A stretch of DNA of 64,000 nt from Phragmites australis. Its lineage: Eukaryota > Streptophyta > Magnoliopsida > Poales > Poaceae. Under the pieces are notes generated by a model that had not been told where the DNA came from, made no database searches, and worked only from the letters and a program-made list of their open reading frames with translations. This document shows positions 49,565-60,499 of this stretch, one piece after another. Each line of letters starts with the position of its first letter. The first letter of the stretch is position 1. Location of the stretch: NCBI RefSeq assembly GCF_958298935.1, contig NC_084924.1, positions 25,021,819 through 25,085,818 on the forward strand, given 5' to 3'. The position numbers and the translations under genes were made by a program.

Positions 49565-52500
49565 TAGGCCTTAGTTTCACTCGAGAATATATCTAGCTCT
49601 TTGCCTCCTGCTGTTGCTAACCTTTTGTAGGAGTTTTTGGATGTATTTCCAGCTAAAGTTACCCCAGGATTACCACTAATTCGAGGGATAGAACATCAAA
49701 TTGATTTGATTCTGGGAGCAACTTTGCCAAACCATGCTGCATATAGGACCAACCCGGTTGAGACTAAGGAAATTCAATGACAAGTCCAAGGCCTTTTGGA
49801 TCGTGGGTACGTACGAGAAAGTCTTAGTCCTTGTGTTGTTCCTGTTCTTTTGGTTCCTAAGAAAGACAGTACTTGGCGTATGTTTGTTGATTGTAGAGCC
49901 ATTAATAATATTACTATAAGATATCGCCACTCTATCCCTAGGTTAGATGATATCCTTGATGAGTTGAGTGGTTCTATAATTTTCACTAAATTTGACTTGC
50001 AAAGTGGATACAACTAAAATGGGATGAAACTTGGAGATGAATGGAAAACTGCGTTTAAAACTAAGTTTGGCTTGTATGAGTGATTAGTAATGCCTTTTGA
50101 GTTAACTAATGCACCTAGTATATTGATGCAATTGATGAACGAAGTTTTACGTGATTTCATTGCAAGATTTATGGTGGTATACTTTGATGATTTCTTGATT
50201 TATAGCCAGTCACATGAGTCACACTATGATCATCTACATGCTATTTTTAATACTTTTAGAGATGCACGTTTGTTCGGTAACCTCGAAAAGTGCATCTTTT
50301 GCACATATCGAGTATCTTTTCTTAGCTATGTTGTTACTTCACAGGGAATAGAAGTGGATGCCATAAAGAGCTTGCCAACCCCTCATACTGTTACTCAAGT
50401 GAGAAGCTTTCGTGGCCTTGCGGGTTTCTATCGGTGCTTTGTGTGAGATTCCAGCACCATTGCTGCCCCATTGAATGAATTGATGAAGAAAGGAGTGGTT
50501 TTCAAATGGGGACGTACACAAGAACAAGTATTCGAGTTGTTGAAAGAGAAACTTACCCATGCTCCTTTACTCCAACTCCCTAATTTTGGTAAGACCTTTG
50601 AACTAGAATGTGATGCTAGTGGGATTGGAATTGAAAGTGTGCTAATTTAAGAAGGTAAACCTGTTGCTTATTTCAGCGAGAAATTAAGTAGGCCAAGTCT
50701 GAATTATTCTACCTATGATAAAGAATTGTATGCTTTAGTTCGTGTACTTGAAACTTGGTAACATTATCTATGGCACAAGGAATTTATTATACATTCTGAT
50801 CATGAATCGCTGAAACATATTAGGAGTCAAGCTAAATTGAATAAATGACATGCTAAATGGGTCAAATTTATTGAGTCTTTTCCATATGTCATAAAACATA
50901 AGAAAGGAAAGGACAATGTGATTGTTGATACGCTTTCTAGGCGTTATACCATATTATCTAAACTTGATCATAAGATTTTTAGTTTAGAGACCATTAAGGA
51001 CTTATATGCTACTGATTTGGATTTTAAAGAAGTGCTTGAACATTGTAAAGAAGGAAAAACATGGAATAAATATGTGCTGAATGAAGGATTGCTCTATCAT
51101 GCTAACAAGCTATGCATTCCAGCTAGCTCCGTTCGTCTTTTGTTGGTACAGGAGGTGCATGGAGGAGGATTGATGGCACATTTTGGAGCAAAGAAGACTG
51201 AAGATGTGTTGGCCACCCACTTCTTTTGGCCAAAGATGAGATGAGATATTGAACGCTACGTGTTCCGATGCACCACTTGCAATAAAGCTAAGTCTTGCTT
51301 GAATCCACATGGTTTTTACATGCCTCTTCCTATTCCTAGTGCACCATGGGAGGATATTTCTATTGATTTTGTTTGAGGACTGCCTAGGACTATGAGGGGA
51401 GGGATAGCATATTTGTAGTTGTGGATTGATTTTCTAAAATGGCACATTTTATACCTTGTCACAAGAGCGATGATGCCACAAATATAGCTGATTTGTTTTT
51501 AGGCAAATCGTTCGACTACATGGAGTGCCTAATACTATCCTCTCGGATTGTGACACAAAGTTTTTGAGTCACTTTTGGAGATCACTTTGGAATAAATTGG
51601 GGACAAAGCTACTGTTTTCTACTACGTGTCATCCCAGACCAACGGTCAAACAGAGGTTGTCAATCGTACATTATCGACAATGTTACAGGCTATTCTAAAG
51701 TAAAATTTGAGGATGTGGGAAGAGTCTTTACCACATATTAAATTTGCTTACAATAGGTCGCTACACTCCAGCACCAAGGTAAGTCCGTTCCAAGTAGTGT
51801 ATGGATTTGATCCCCGTGCTCCTTTTGATTTACTACATTTGTCTACTTTTGAAAGACTTAATTTAGATGCTAAGAAATGTGCTGAATTTATTCTTAAGTT
51901 GCATGAAACAACTAAAAGGAATATAGAGAGCATGGTTGAAAAGTATAGGATTGCTGGAAGTAAAGGTAGGAAGGAAATAAAATTTGAACCGGGTGATTTA
52001 GTTTGGTTGCATTTGAGGAAGGATAGGTTTCCAGAACTAAGAAATCAAAGTTAATGTCTAGAGCTAATGGACCATTTATGATAATTGAGAAAATCAATGA
52101 CAATGCATGCAAATTGGACGTACCTGTAGATTTTGGGGTTAGTCCCACATTTAACATTTTAGATTTGAAGCCCTGCTTGGGAGAAGAAGACAAGCTTGAG
52201 TCGAGGACGACTCCAATTAAAGAGGGGGATGATGATGAGCCCATGGCTCCTTCGAATACGATCAATATCGCAAATAATCCTCAAATCATATAAGGTCCAA
52301 TTACAGGAGCACGTGTACGACAATTAGACCACGAGGTGAACTCGTCCCTTGCTGTTCATGCTTCCTTGGATGGATTACTACTAAATTGTTATAATATTTT
52401 ATTGCTTAGGAACGTGGGAGAAGCAACACAACATTACCCAGACGTGACCCTTTGAATGCCAAGTCTTCTCAGCTCAAGGCTGAGCTCTGGCCGAAATCGT

Positions 52501-53859
52501 GGTCATGGTCGAGTCTCAAGACAACACGTCAGTAAAACGGACATAACTCTGTCATACAAAGTCTGTTTTAGGCGTTCTTGGACTTGTTGAAAAGCTTATG
52601 TCGAGCCCTTTCTAATGGATCTATGCTCAACCAAATATTACTTATAGTTTAGTCAAAGTCGAAGGAATAATGTGCTGCATCACCGTTCTGGACCCTATTG
52701 GGTTTTATAATCGTGTCGAGGTCGGAGTCCAGGTTGTGCATGCCTCTTTCCATGGCTGCACAACCCTAGGTTGACCCCCTCATGCCCCCTATAAATATAC
52801 GGTAGCCGTCATAGTTTAGGCTCGAGTTTAGCTTAGAATATTTTGTTTTAGACAGTTTTACTATTTATCGGTTTGTTGAACCCCAAACTCGAGTACTTCA
52901 TTGGTAATTAGCAATATTCAGATTGCATCTACCTGTTCTTGCTTGTGTTCTCGATTCGCTTGTAGGAAAAGCCTTCATAGTGAGGTCAACCGCATCTTGG
53001 CACGGTTGATAACCACAGAGTAGCGGTGTAGTGCTTGCGAGGGTTCTCGATCTGTTCTATTCGGAGCCTTTGGATCATCAACGTCGAATCTCCATCAATC
53101 GAATTATCATATTACATTTCAGAAGATCGGGCAAACATGCATCATTACTGGTCATTACCCCCAAGTGGAACTTGGTCTGGTACCTCGATTCATCAGGACC
53201 AGTGGTGGGACCTATCGGCGAACTGGGATAATGTGACTATACTGTCGTCAAACAAATCCTCGACGAGTAAGCTCTTCATGACTTAGGTTACATATTGAAC
53301 TTTTCAAACTTACACCAAATGTTGACTATTGGATCCCTCTTGGCATGTAGGGCTTTTGACATGTATATACGTTGTGATCCAAAGTACGATCCGAAGGAGC
53401 CCGGCACACTGACACATAAGACCGTCTTCACGATAAGTGCCAGCGAACATATTTATTTGCAAATACTCTACTACTACATTTTTTCCTTTCGAACTGGCAG
53501 CTTTTTCCCTCTCCAGTACCACCAACAATCACCAGGCAACTCTTGCGGATTCTATGTTGCGCGTCACATGCAGCTATTCATGGCAGTAAAGGATATGAAA
53601 TCCCAAGATGTAAGATAATTGCATAGTCTTTTCATTTCTGCTTTTATTCATTACAAATATCTGATGATAAAATAATTTTGCTCACGCTAATTACATACTT
53701 TTCCACAACTACTTTCATTAAGAAGGAATTCAGCATACTGGATGGTAACATCGAGGAGTCTGCACTCTCCAACATTCGAGCACGGATCGCCTCATTCTTA
53801 ATGACCAAAGTCATCTCTTCGAAATGTGAGTTCTATTGTTCGGAGGCAGGGCTCTAAGT

Positions 53860-54177
53860 TATGTAATTTGTGGTTGCACTTCAGACTTATGTAATTTGTA
53901 ACTATCTTGATGTGGACTTGCGTCATTATACATTTTGAGGACTTTTGATTATGTAATTTGTGGTTGCATATCTCGTGACTTTGTCCCTACAATGTGGGTC
54001 ATATTTGGATGTCCCTACAATGTGATTACGTAATTTGTGGTTGCATATCTTCAAATGAATGGTGATTATGGCATGAATGTATCTGGATGTGTCTTATTTG
54101 CAGGAGAAGACGGCTGCAAATCATGACATTGCTTCAGAATGCAGCCAGAAATAGGTAAATCCCTTCGGGGGACAACA
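53860..54177. other. CACTA non-coding 3' region
   Basis: TTATGTAATTTGTGGTTGCA-like sequence recurs several times (53855-54045), a degenerate repeat. No gene. Confidence 0.55.
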
Positions 54178-54769
54178 ACATTAGTGAGGGGTGGTAAATT
54201 CACTAGTCACTGATGACCATGACCCAGTGACGGGTAGCTTTCCTACCAGTCTCTGGGACTCTGTCATTAGTGATGGGTGAAAAGTACACCCGTCACTAAT
54301 GACTCATAACCAGTGACGGGTGGTAACACCCCGTCGCGATGACTCATAACCAGTGACGGGTTGTAGCTACCCATCATTGGTTCTATATAATTAGTGACTA
54401 TGGTAAATACACCCGTCGCTAATGACTCGGTCACCAGTGACAAGTTGTTGTTACCACCCGTCATTAATGACAGAGTCCCAGAGACGGGTTCGAAACCAAC
54501 TCATCACTAATGAATCGGTCACCAGTGACAGGTTATGGTTAGAACCCGTCACTAATTACCGAGTACCAGAGACGGGTTGGAAAGCTAATTAATGATGGTC
54601 ATAGTGACGGGCAACAGGCCTGGCTATAGGAGATGAATTTTAGTGACGGGTCTCAATTATGACCCGTCACTAATGTTTTATCATTAGTGACGCAATAAGA
54701 GTGAAGAGTGCGGTAACCGTCACTAATGACGATTATCACCCATCACTAGTGTGCTGTTCTGGCGTAGTG
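54178..54769. repeat. CACTA subterminal repeat block, right end
   Basis: This is a dense run of AGTGACGGGT / ACCCGTCACTAAT words up to the CACTA terminus at 54769. Confidence 0.88.
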
Positions 54770-54772
54770 ACA

Positions 54773-56749
54773 GTACATATGGAAATCGTTACGTGATAGG
54801 CAAATCCCAGGTACTCCTATGTACATATTGGGATCTGCATTTAGGGAATGAAAAATAGTACATGTCAAATACCAAATCAAAGCATCGGTCATGCGAGGTG
54901 GGATATAGCATCGATATTACTCCTAGTTATTCCTACAACCCGCCATGCGAGTCGGGATATAGCATCTTCTGACATTCCTGGCTCTCTCTTGGTGCAATTG
55001 TTCCTATAGTTCCTTGATGATGATTGAAGGTGATATGCCGAGAGGCAATCATAAAGATGATTATATCACATGTCTATATTAATGTACTTTGAATAATATG
55101 TTATTCCAAGAATGACTACGTTTTACATTGATTGGCAAATATGTGACTTGTTCATGAAACATTTGTTTATATCATGATGTTATTCTTAGTCGATCCCTGG
55201 TCGCGTATCATTGTGATGATACATAAGATCAACACATGTATTGGTTGATGATCACATTTCATGGATCATAGCTATAGAGATAGCAAGTCAATGATGTGGA
55301 CATTTATGTTAGAGAACATGATGTTGGATAGACCCACCTTAAGATACTGCTGAGATTGTTATTTATGATGTGCCATCAGTTGTTATCTCAAATGGTGTAC
55401 CTGCAGGATCCTTAGACCTAAGATCGTCATTGATTCCCAGAATATGTAGTGGCATACTTTGAGGCTGCAAAATGTTATTCTGTAACTGGGTAGTCATAAA
55501 GGTAGTTTCCGGCTTGTCATGAAACATGTTGTGGGGTATGAGCAATTAAGATGGAATTTGCCCCTCCTTGATAACAGGAGAGATATCTCTGGGCCTCTCG
55601 AGGTAGTTGGATTGAGAAAGTGCATGGCCATGCCAATATGATTAAAGAGTTAGTCATGATGAATCCACTACTTGATCGAGTGAATGGTCGAGCTATCACA
55701 AGGGTGACACGTATCTCGCATTGAGCTTGACTGGTATGTGAGGTGAAGGGATCGGTGCATGTGTATATCAAGGTTCAGTCGATATGATTTTTTGTGTATA
55801 CTTGGGAGTTAACATGTCCTGCTAGGGACCGCTATTGATTTCAGTTTGGAAATGGTTTCCGAGTCGTAGCTATTTGTACATAAACCTAACGTGTCACACA
55901 CTTAAATAGTTTGAACAAAACATGCAAATTGGATTCGTATATGGGTTTTGATTGGATTGTGATCCATGAGAAATTAGAGTCATAAAGGGCTTCCAACGTG
56001 GGAGCCCATTGGCGAGCTCTATATAAGGAGAGGCATGGGTAGGGCATGCTAAGGTTAAGCCACTCCAAAACCCTAGCCATAACCTTCTACACAATTTTCC
56101 AAAACCCTAGCCATGCGTGCGGTGCTAGCACATCGGCGCTTGGCGTTTCTGCCTAGTACGTGTGTATACTGTAGAGGTGCTGCTACTATTGCGGTGCTGA
56201 TCTTCTTAGCGAGTTGATCATGATGTGTTCAGGACTGGTCGCTGGTCATGTCGAACTGGTCGACGTACCTGCTCGTCTGATCGTGGAGCACAACGTGACA
56301 CTTGGATTTGGTTGGACAACATGACACGACCACTCAAAACTGGTCGAGGACGCGACATACCTGATTAGGTGCTGCTCGAGGAACTAGTCGAGGAGCACGA
56401 GCACCTACTCAGAGTTGGTCAGGGAGTGTGACCACCTGCGCAGGGCTGGTCACGGATCTGATCAAGAAGTTGCTTGAGGAGTTTGACATGCACGACGTTG
56501 GATTGGTCTACTCCAACTCTTCTTCCGTTGCCCTGCGTGTCGAGCGATAACGGTCTATGATCTCCTACTAGCATGGTTTCCTGGCTAAATGCTGTAGAAA
56601 TTTTTTGTTTTAGGCTAGTGTAGCCTGCCCGTTACCCAACAATGATGTGCAGGTGATGGATGTATTCTTGAATGTGTGGTTCTATTTGCAGGTCAATCTA
56701 GTACTGGAAACCACAATCATCTGTATGGAAAAAGTGATAGATGAGATAA
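54773..56749. other. MULE interior without a recognised gene; LTR-like sequence with TATA box
   Basis: No coding domain was found. A TATA box (CTCTATATAAGG, 56017-56028) is followed by CCACTCCAAAACCCTAGCCA and a second CCAAAACCCTAGCC, as in retrotransposon LTR transcription starts. Borders and TSD were not found. The open frames 55363-56094 (minus) are unlikely to be genes. Confidence 0.4.
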
Positions 56750-56784
56750 TTAAGTGGTGTTGATAAAATTCCAAAGAAAGTGAG

Positions 56785-57010
56785 TATTATTTGTTCGTAC
56801 TTTGAAATGTGGACAACGGAAGAATTGACAGCCTGTCTCACCGAAATACTCATAAACTTGGACTACATCATCATCTCCATGTCGACATGGCGGCCAAAAT
56901 GAGCAAGGAAGAGCATTGTGGTTTCCATATAAATCCCTACCATAGACATCTAAATGGGGGTGTGGAGGCGGTGGATCGAAGGGGCCATCGAGAGGATGTG
57001 GATACGCCAT
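56785..57010 (-). CDS. GRF-type zinc-finger ORF, minus strand, probably first exon
   Basis: The start codon is at 57010 (MAYPHPLDGPFDPPPPHPHL). The later part reads WPPCRHGDDDVVQVYEYFGE and CQFFRCPHFK, matching the Cys-x-x-Gly ... Phe-Phe-x-Cys-Pro layout of GRF zinc fingers, which bind nucleic acid and are common in MULE-borne genes. A splice donor (AAA|GTACG) at about 56785 fits the end of the finger; the open frame itself runs to 56750. The GRF arginine-phenylalanine signature is degraded (GCQFFRC). A second GRF-like ORF lies 0.6 kb to the right on the other strand. Function unknown. Confidence 0.5.
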
Positions 57011-57587
57011 TGTCTCATTTCAATTTGAGGTTAGGAGATGTGTGAGTAGAGAATCGATTGGGTTTTGTTTATATAAGAAGTCCAGGCGGTAGTGGATAAA
57101 TGTGGCAGCATTGAAAAGTCTACTCGCTAGACTGCACTGGCCTTTTATGAAAAGTAATGAAAAGTCTATTTGCTAGAGTGCACCATCCTATTAGGGGTAC
57201 CACTGCAAAATTGTGCAACAAGATTCCCTGACACCGACCCTGACATCACAATAAATCTCCCTCAAACACAATGAACAGTTTATGGCAGTATTCCTCCCTT
57301 GTGCATGTAAGGGTTACCCATCTATGACTACTTCATCTCCAACACATTCCAACACAATCCCTTCCATGGAAACAAGTTTCACAAGGAAATTCTGCCAAGC
57401 ATCAATGCGATTACTTTTCTAGCATTCACATGGCACCCCTGCTCAATTGTCCCTATGCATAATACTCCCTTACTCCGGCCCCCAGCCATGCCCATGCACC
57501 TAGTCCAAGCACCAACCCCCAGCCACCATAAATAGCCCCACCATGAACCATGGATAGACCACTTCTTCCTTAGCTCTCTCAACCGCA
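57011..57587. other. Spacer between the two divergent GRF ORFs
   Basis: This non-coding stretch presumably holds the two promoters. It contains a near-repeat of AAAAGTCTA(C/T)TCGCTAGACTGCAC (57113 and about 57160). No gene. Confidence 0.5.
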
Positions 57588-58191
57588 ATGTCTTCCCCAG
57601 CTCCACCAAGCCCACCTAAGAAACATTGGGGGATTTTCATCCCCCAGGGGGTCAAACTGCCAATGTGCTTCTATGGCGACCCTTGTAGGCTTCGCAAGAC
57701 CCAGGGCATCTCCTACACCTATGACAGACACTTCTTCATGTGTGCAAACTACCAACATGACCCGCCTCGACATGGACCGTATGAGTACCCACCAGTATAG
57801 TGACATAGATCACTCATGTGGCACTTTCCATACGATTTCATGCACTGTGTTACTAATCTCCCCAATTGTTTCATTTGTCTAGTCCCCTCCACATATCTAT
57901 GACTTCATGGAATGGATAGACATGGAGCAAAATGTGCACCAGAAGTGGTGGGTCGACATGGAGATACGGTGGAGGAGGGAAGCTTATGAACACCGGGAGT
58001 ACGAGCAAAAGAGGGAGGAACTACAGCTGAAGCATCATGAGGAACAGTGCATGAGGAAGGCAGTGAAGGAGCACGCCGCGACTAAAGCATGCGAAGCAAA
58101 TAGGGAAAGCAGGTGGGAGAGGGCCCATCGCGCTAAGGCAAATGACCCTGATACCTTACGAAAGGGCAAATATCCTAGGTGCACTCAGTAG
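57588..58191 (+). CDS. GRF-like zinc-finger protein with charged coiled tail, two exons, open
   Basis: Exons 57588-57794 and 57883-58191 join in frame across a GT-AG intron into 171 residues with no stop. The N-part (about 10-65) reads KKHWGIFIPQGVKLPMCFYG, DPCRLRKTQGISYTYDRHFF and MCANYQHDPP, the layout of a GRF/CCHC-like finger, although one expected cysteine (CFCGDPC type) is Tyr. After the intron DFMEWIDMEQ and a long Glu/Lys/Arg-rich helix (about 85-150) follow, ending KGKYPRCTQ. It lies 0.8 kb inside the right MULE end and is transcribed toward it. It may be MULE cargo. Biochemical role unknown; nucleic-acid binding is inferred from the family. Confidence 0.6.
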
Positions 58192-58769
58192 AAAGCATCT
58201 ATTGTAACCTATCCTATTTTCATTCCCTAGGGCATGTTAGGTTTAGCAGCGACACACTATTAGGTTAGTCTCTAGGCTGTACATGCCAATATTTGTTGTC
58301 ATCATAACTTTATGGTTAGGGTCCATTCACGCAACAACGAAAAACCCCATGTCCCATGTAACGTTTATCAGCATTCCCCATCTCATTTGGGGCGGAAAAC
58401 GAATCGACATATGTAACCTCCATGCTGGGTAATATGATAATTGTGCTTCACAACTACTATTGTTTGACAAATTAGGTTTTGTATCCTTCCAACATTACAT
58501 CACTAAAAAATAACTCACACAACTTTACCACAACTAAATTAATAAACATCAACAAAATTGCATCGAACCAAAACTAAGGATAAAGCGAACCACTTCGTGA
58601 TGCGTATACAACAATTTGAAAAATCTGAGAGGGCAGTTAGTCGCTAACATTTTTTGTCGAATGAATGTGCAATATTTATCAAATTCCCGTATACCAAAGT
58701 TATATAAAAAATCCTAACCACCCCCGTAGAGGGCAGTAAGGGGCTAACCACCCTCCTAGAGGGCGGTAA
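58192..58769. other. MULE 3' non-coding region
   Basis: AT-rich and gene-free. Repeated GAGGGCAGTAAGGGGC words begin at about 58625 and lead into the terminal repeat. Confidence 0.55.
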
Positions 58770-58977
58770 GGGGCGATACGCTGGGGGTGGGCCCTAACTG
58801 CCCTCTCAGTGCGGTATGGGCCAGGTAGTGTTGGCTGTGCCACCATGGCATTCTTACCACCACCTGAAAGGGCTACAACCCTTTCAAAGGGTGGTAAGCG
58901 CCTATTTCTGCAAATATTTTTGGTCGGGGTATATTTTTGTTAATATTTATGCAAGAAAATATAAAAATAAAAAAGTC
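58770..58977 (-). repeat. MULE right terminal inverted repeat
   Basis: The reverse complement aligns with 23130-23335. The neighbouring 58600-58800 also has repeated GAGGGCGGTAAGGGGC words, so the subterminal region is internally repetitive. Confidence 0.75.
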
Positions 58978-59189
58978 AAGGAGAGAGGGCAAAAAGAGTA
59001 GAGGTGGGCTGGGCCGATTGGCAATCGAGTGCATAGCCCGAAGGAGAGACGTGGGCTTGAGAAGTGTGGGATAATGCTGGGCTGAGCAGCTGGCCGGGCT
59101 GTTAGGAACAGAAAATGATGGGTCAAGGTTGAAGATGTCAGCCCACACTGCTTCCTCATTTTCTATCCCTTTTTTTTCTATTTTTCTTG

Positions 59190-59410
59190 TATTTCCTACT
59201 TATACTTATATATTTATATGGTATATACATACATACAAAGTTTATATTGAAAATATATTTATAACAAGCACATACACTCAAGAAACTATATAACATATAT
59301 ATAAGGTAAGCACATATATAACAATTATGTAACATTTGTATGTATATACATATATAGAGTATATACACTTATTTAGGCTTTGTTTATCTTACTCCCTTTA
59401 TTTTCTTTAT
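59190..59410. repeat. TA/ATAC-rich low-complexity tract
   Basis: It contains runs such as TATATTTATATGGTATATACATACATAC and ACATATATATAAGG within the right part of the outer solo LTR. It is simple-sequence derived and has no coding value. Confidence 0.8.
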
Positions 59411-59449
59411 AAAAAAAAATTTATTTGTATTACGATTTGGGATGTTATA

Positions 59450-59587
59450 GGTCTTCAAGCTAAAGCGCGACGAGCATGGCGCCATCGTCAAGTAAAAGGC
59501 ACGACTGGTGACAAAGGGGTATGTGCAGCACCCTAGAATCGACTTCGAGGAAGTGTTCACCCCCGTGGCGCGCATGGAGTCCGTGCG
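59450..59587 (+). pseudogene. copia RT fragment, part 2
   Basis: It reads VFKLKRDEHGAIVK, then [11 protein letters not shown] and [17 protein letters not shown], which directly continues the frame cut at 20415. It has one stop where the family has His (TAA after IVK). It ends at the target site of the next insertion. Confidence 0.9.
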
Positions 59588-60499
59588 TGTAACACCCTGA
59601 TTTTCAGATTTCTCAAATTTCTAAAAATTTTCAAGATTATTGAATAGCTTCATCAGTAGTATATGTTTAAAACCTATTTTCTTAATCAATCAATCAATAT
59701 AGGTTATTATTTTATTTGATTTGCATGCTGAGTTTTGCTAGGAGCCAGGTAAATGCATTAGAGTTCCTTTTCCTTTTCTTTCTCTTTAGTGTTTTGAGAG
59801 AAAAAGATTTTGAAAAGGTTTTTACAAAACTCAGTAGTGAATAAGTTAAGGATCTTAATTGTTGGAATTCAAATCCTTGAATTCATCATTTATTCAATCC
59901 TTGATTATACTTGATCCTTCTCTAGTTCAATTCAAATCTTATCCAAATCATTGTTTAAATTCAATCTCTCCTCTTTCTCAAATTCTACCCAAATCCAAAT
60001 TCTAATTCCTTATCTACTCCTATTCTTGTTCAACCTCAATTTTTTGTTTCTCTTAAATTCACTCCAAGCTCAATTCAAATTCAAACCCTATTCAAATTTC
60101 TCTGCTAAAGTTTCTTTTCTAAACCCTAGATAGAATGGTCATGCCATAAGGTTATATTTTAAAAGCCTATTTTGAAAAACTCATCCCCGTTCTTTTCTGA
60201 CCTCTCAGTTTCTCTTTCTACTTAACCATTTCAATCTATTAAAAAAATGAATTTCCAACACTCCCCTGTTCAAACTTTTAGTTGTTGAACCATCCTGGTA
60301 ACTCTATTTGAGAAGGATGCACTTGAAGATCTCTTGGCGCTCCTACCTTGCGTGAAGATTTATATCATAAAGATGAAGATCCATCATGACAAGGTGGATT
60401 CATCTACCACAACACTGAAGACATGAAGATCTACCTCCGCGTTGCTCCCGGTTTTTGTTCTTCGAGTAATAGGAGGATTTTCCCTAATCTTTGTAAATG

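Larger units (their letters stand above)
40740..52440 (+). pseudogene. CRM-like gypsy gag-pol pseudogene, interrupted at 41920
   Basis: Gag zinc knuckle CKGMGHVMKDCP is at 41030-41075 (its arginine-type position is now TGA). Protease: [20 protein letters not shown] (41339). The linker ends at 41920. After the insertion it resumes with [20 protein letters not shown] (about 49690), RT with [20 protein letters not shown] (49835) and VVYFDDFLIYS (50176), RNase H ([10 protein letters not shown], 50610) and integrase ([20 protein letters not shown] from 51160, with the DDE blocks to 51700). The C-terminal tail PFMIIEKINDNACKLDV is at 52072. More than ten stops or frameshifts occur. It is the same family as the intact minus-strand copy. 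Confidence 0.88.
40630..53144 (+). mobile_element. Decayed CRM-like gypsy element, itself containing the intact element
   Basis: It starts TGATGAGCCCATGGCTCC (40630) and its 3' LTR (52233-53144, 912 bp) starts with the same words. The flanks are TTACT (40625-40629) and TTACT (53145-53149), a perfect TSD. Only about 105 bp of the 5' LTR remain before a deletion that also removed the leader and the gag start. Without the nested element it is about 4.9 kb. A purine tract (AGAGGGGGATGA) precedes the 3' LTR. Confidence 0.9.
38412..53859 (+). pseudogene. CACTA second ORF: Ptta/En-Spm-type protein with Ulp1 (C48) protease domain, split by gypsy nest
   Basis: The N-part (38412-39763) reads EKIIVTGINDDGVPTERRPC, LNAPKRVPLTLPKFDDLIVD and LRAKNKQNHNLGIGGYVGTR, matching the plant Transposase_24/Ptta type. 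A linker with repeated EKKK boxes follows (39930-40040). The protease region starts at about 40060: FYLQGCRDKKIFIV, MVQQQRRFVVEYVARAMSHF, and KRNYLMIAHNTGGHWILL ending at 40629. It resumes at 53145 with VITPKWNLVWYLDSSGP. After an intron come SPGNSCGFYVARHMQLF (53527-53580) and the last exon to 53859. Catalytic His, Asp and Cys are all present. Ulp1-like domains cleave SUMO-type conjugates; their role in transposons is unknown. Besides the insertion there are stops (for example 38783 and 38874). Confidence 0.82.
31155..54769 (+). mobile_element. CACTA (En/Spm) transposon with TNP2 and Ulp1-containing ORFs
   Basis: The left end is CACTAAGTAAGAAACC (31155) and the right end is CTGTTCTGGCGTAGTG (54769, reverse complement CACTACGCCAGAACAG). 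The flanks are ACA (31152-31154) and ACA (54770-54772), the 3-bp duplication of CACTA elements. It has many ATTAGTGACGGGT / ACCCGTCACTAAT subterminal repeats. It encodes a TNP2 transposase and a Ptta/En-Spm-type protein with a Ulp1 protease domain. A 12.5-kb gypsy nest (40630-53144) sits inside it, so its own sequence is about 11.1 kb. Confidence 0.9.
23130..58977 (+). mobile_element. Mutator-like element (MULE) carrying PMD and GRF genes
   Basis: The ends are GACTTTTATTTTT (23130) and, reversed, GACTTTTTTATTTTTA (58977). Inverted similarity extends about 200 bp inward, for example GCATAAATATTAACAAAAAT at both ends. The direct flanks are AAGGAGAGA at 23121-23129 and 58978-58986, the 9-bp duplication of MULEs. 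The element's own sequence is 23130-24240, 28318-31154 and 54773-58977, about 8 kb. Cargo is a plant-mobile-domain gene and two GRF zinc-finger ORFs. No MURA transposase was recognised, so it seems non-autonomous. Confidence 0.82.
20416..59449 (-). mobile_element. Solo LTR of a long-LTR gypsy element (Tekay/Del-like), split by the MULE
   Basis: Without the MULE insert it is about 3.2 kb (20416-23129 plus 58978-59449). On the minus strand it begins TATAACATCCCAAATCG (59449, a mutated TGTAACACCC) and ends GATCTCGACA (20416). It interrupts the copia RT at a conserved Trp-Val-Phe-Lys. The flanks are TGTCT (20411-20415) and GGTCT (59450-59454), a 5-bp TSD with one change. Its sequence is related to the solo LTR at 24241-28312 (shared GAGCACATA, TACTCAGCAAG and GGATGATAAG blocks). 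Open frames inside it (20016-20469 belong to copia; 21107-22937 have no domain) are not genes. Confidence 0.75.

Noticed and set aside
31155..54769. ATTAGTGACGGGT/ACCCGTCACTAAT repeats considered as a CRISPR-like or satellite array
   Set aside because: They are irregular, in both orientations, and sit next to CACTA termini; they are subterminal repeats.
55018..56700. Considered as a complete solo LTR
   Set aside because: A TATA box and LTR-like texture are present, but no TG/CA borders with a TSD could be found.
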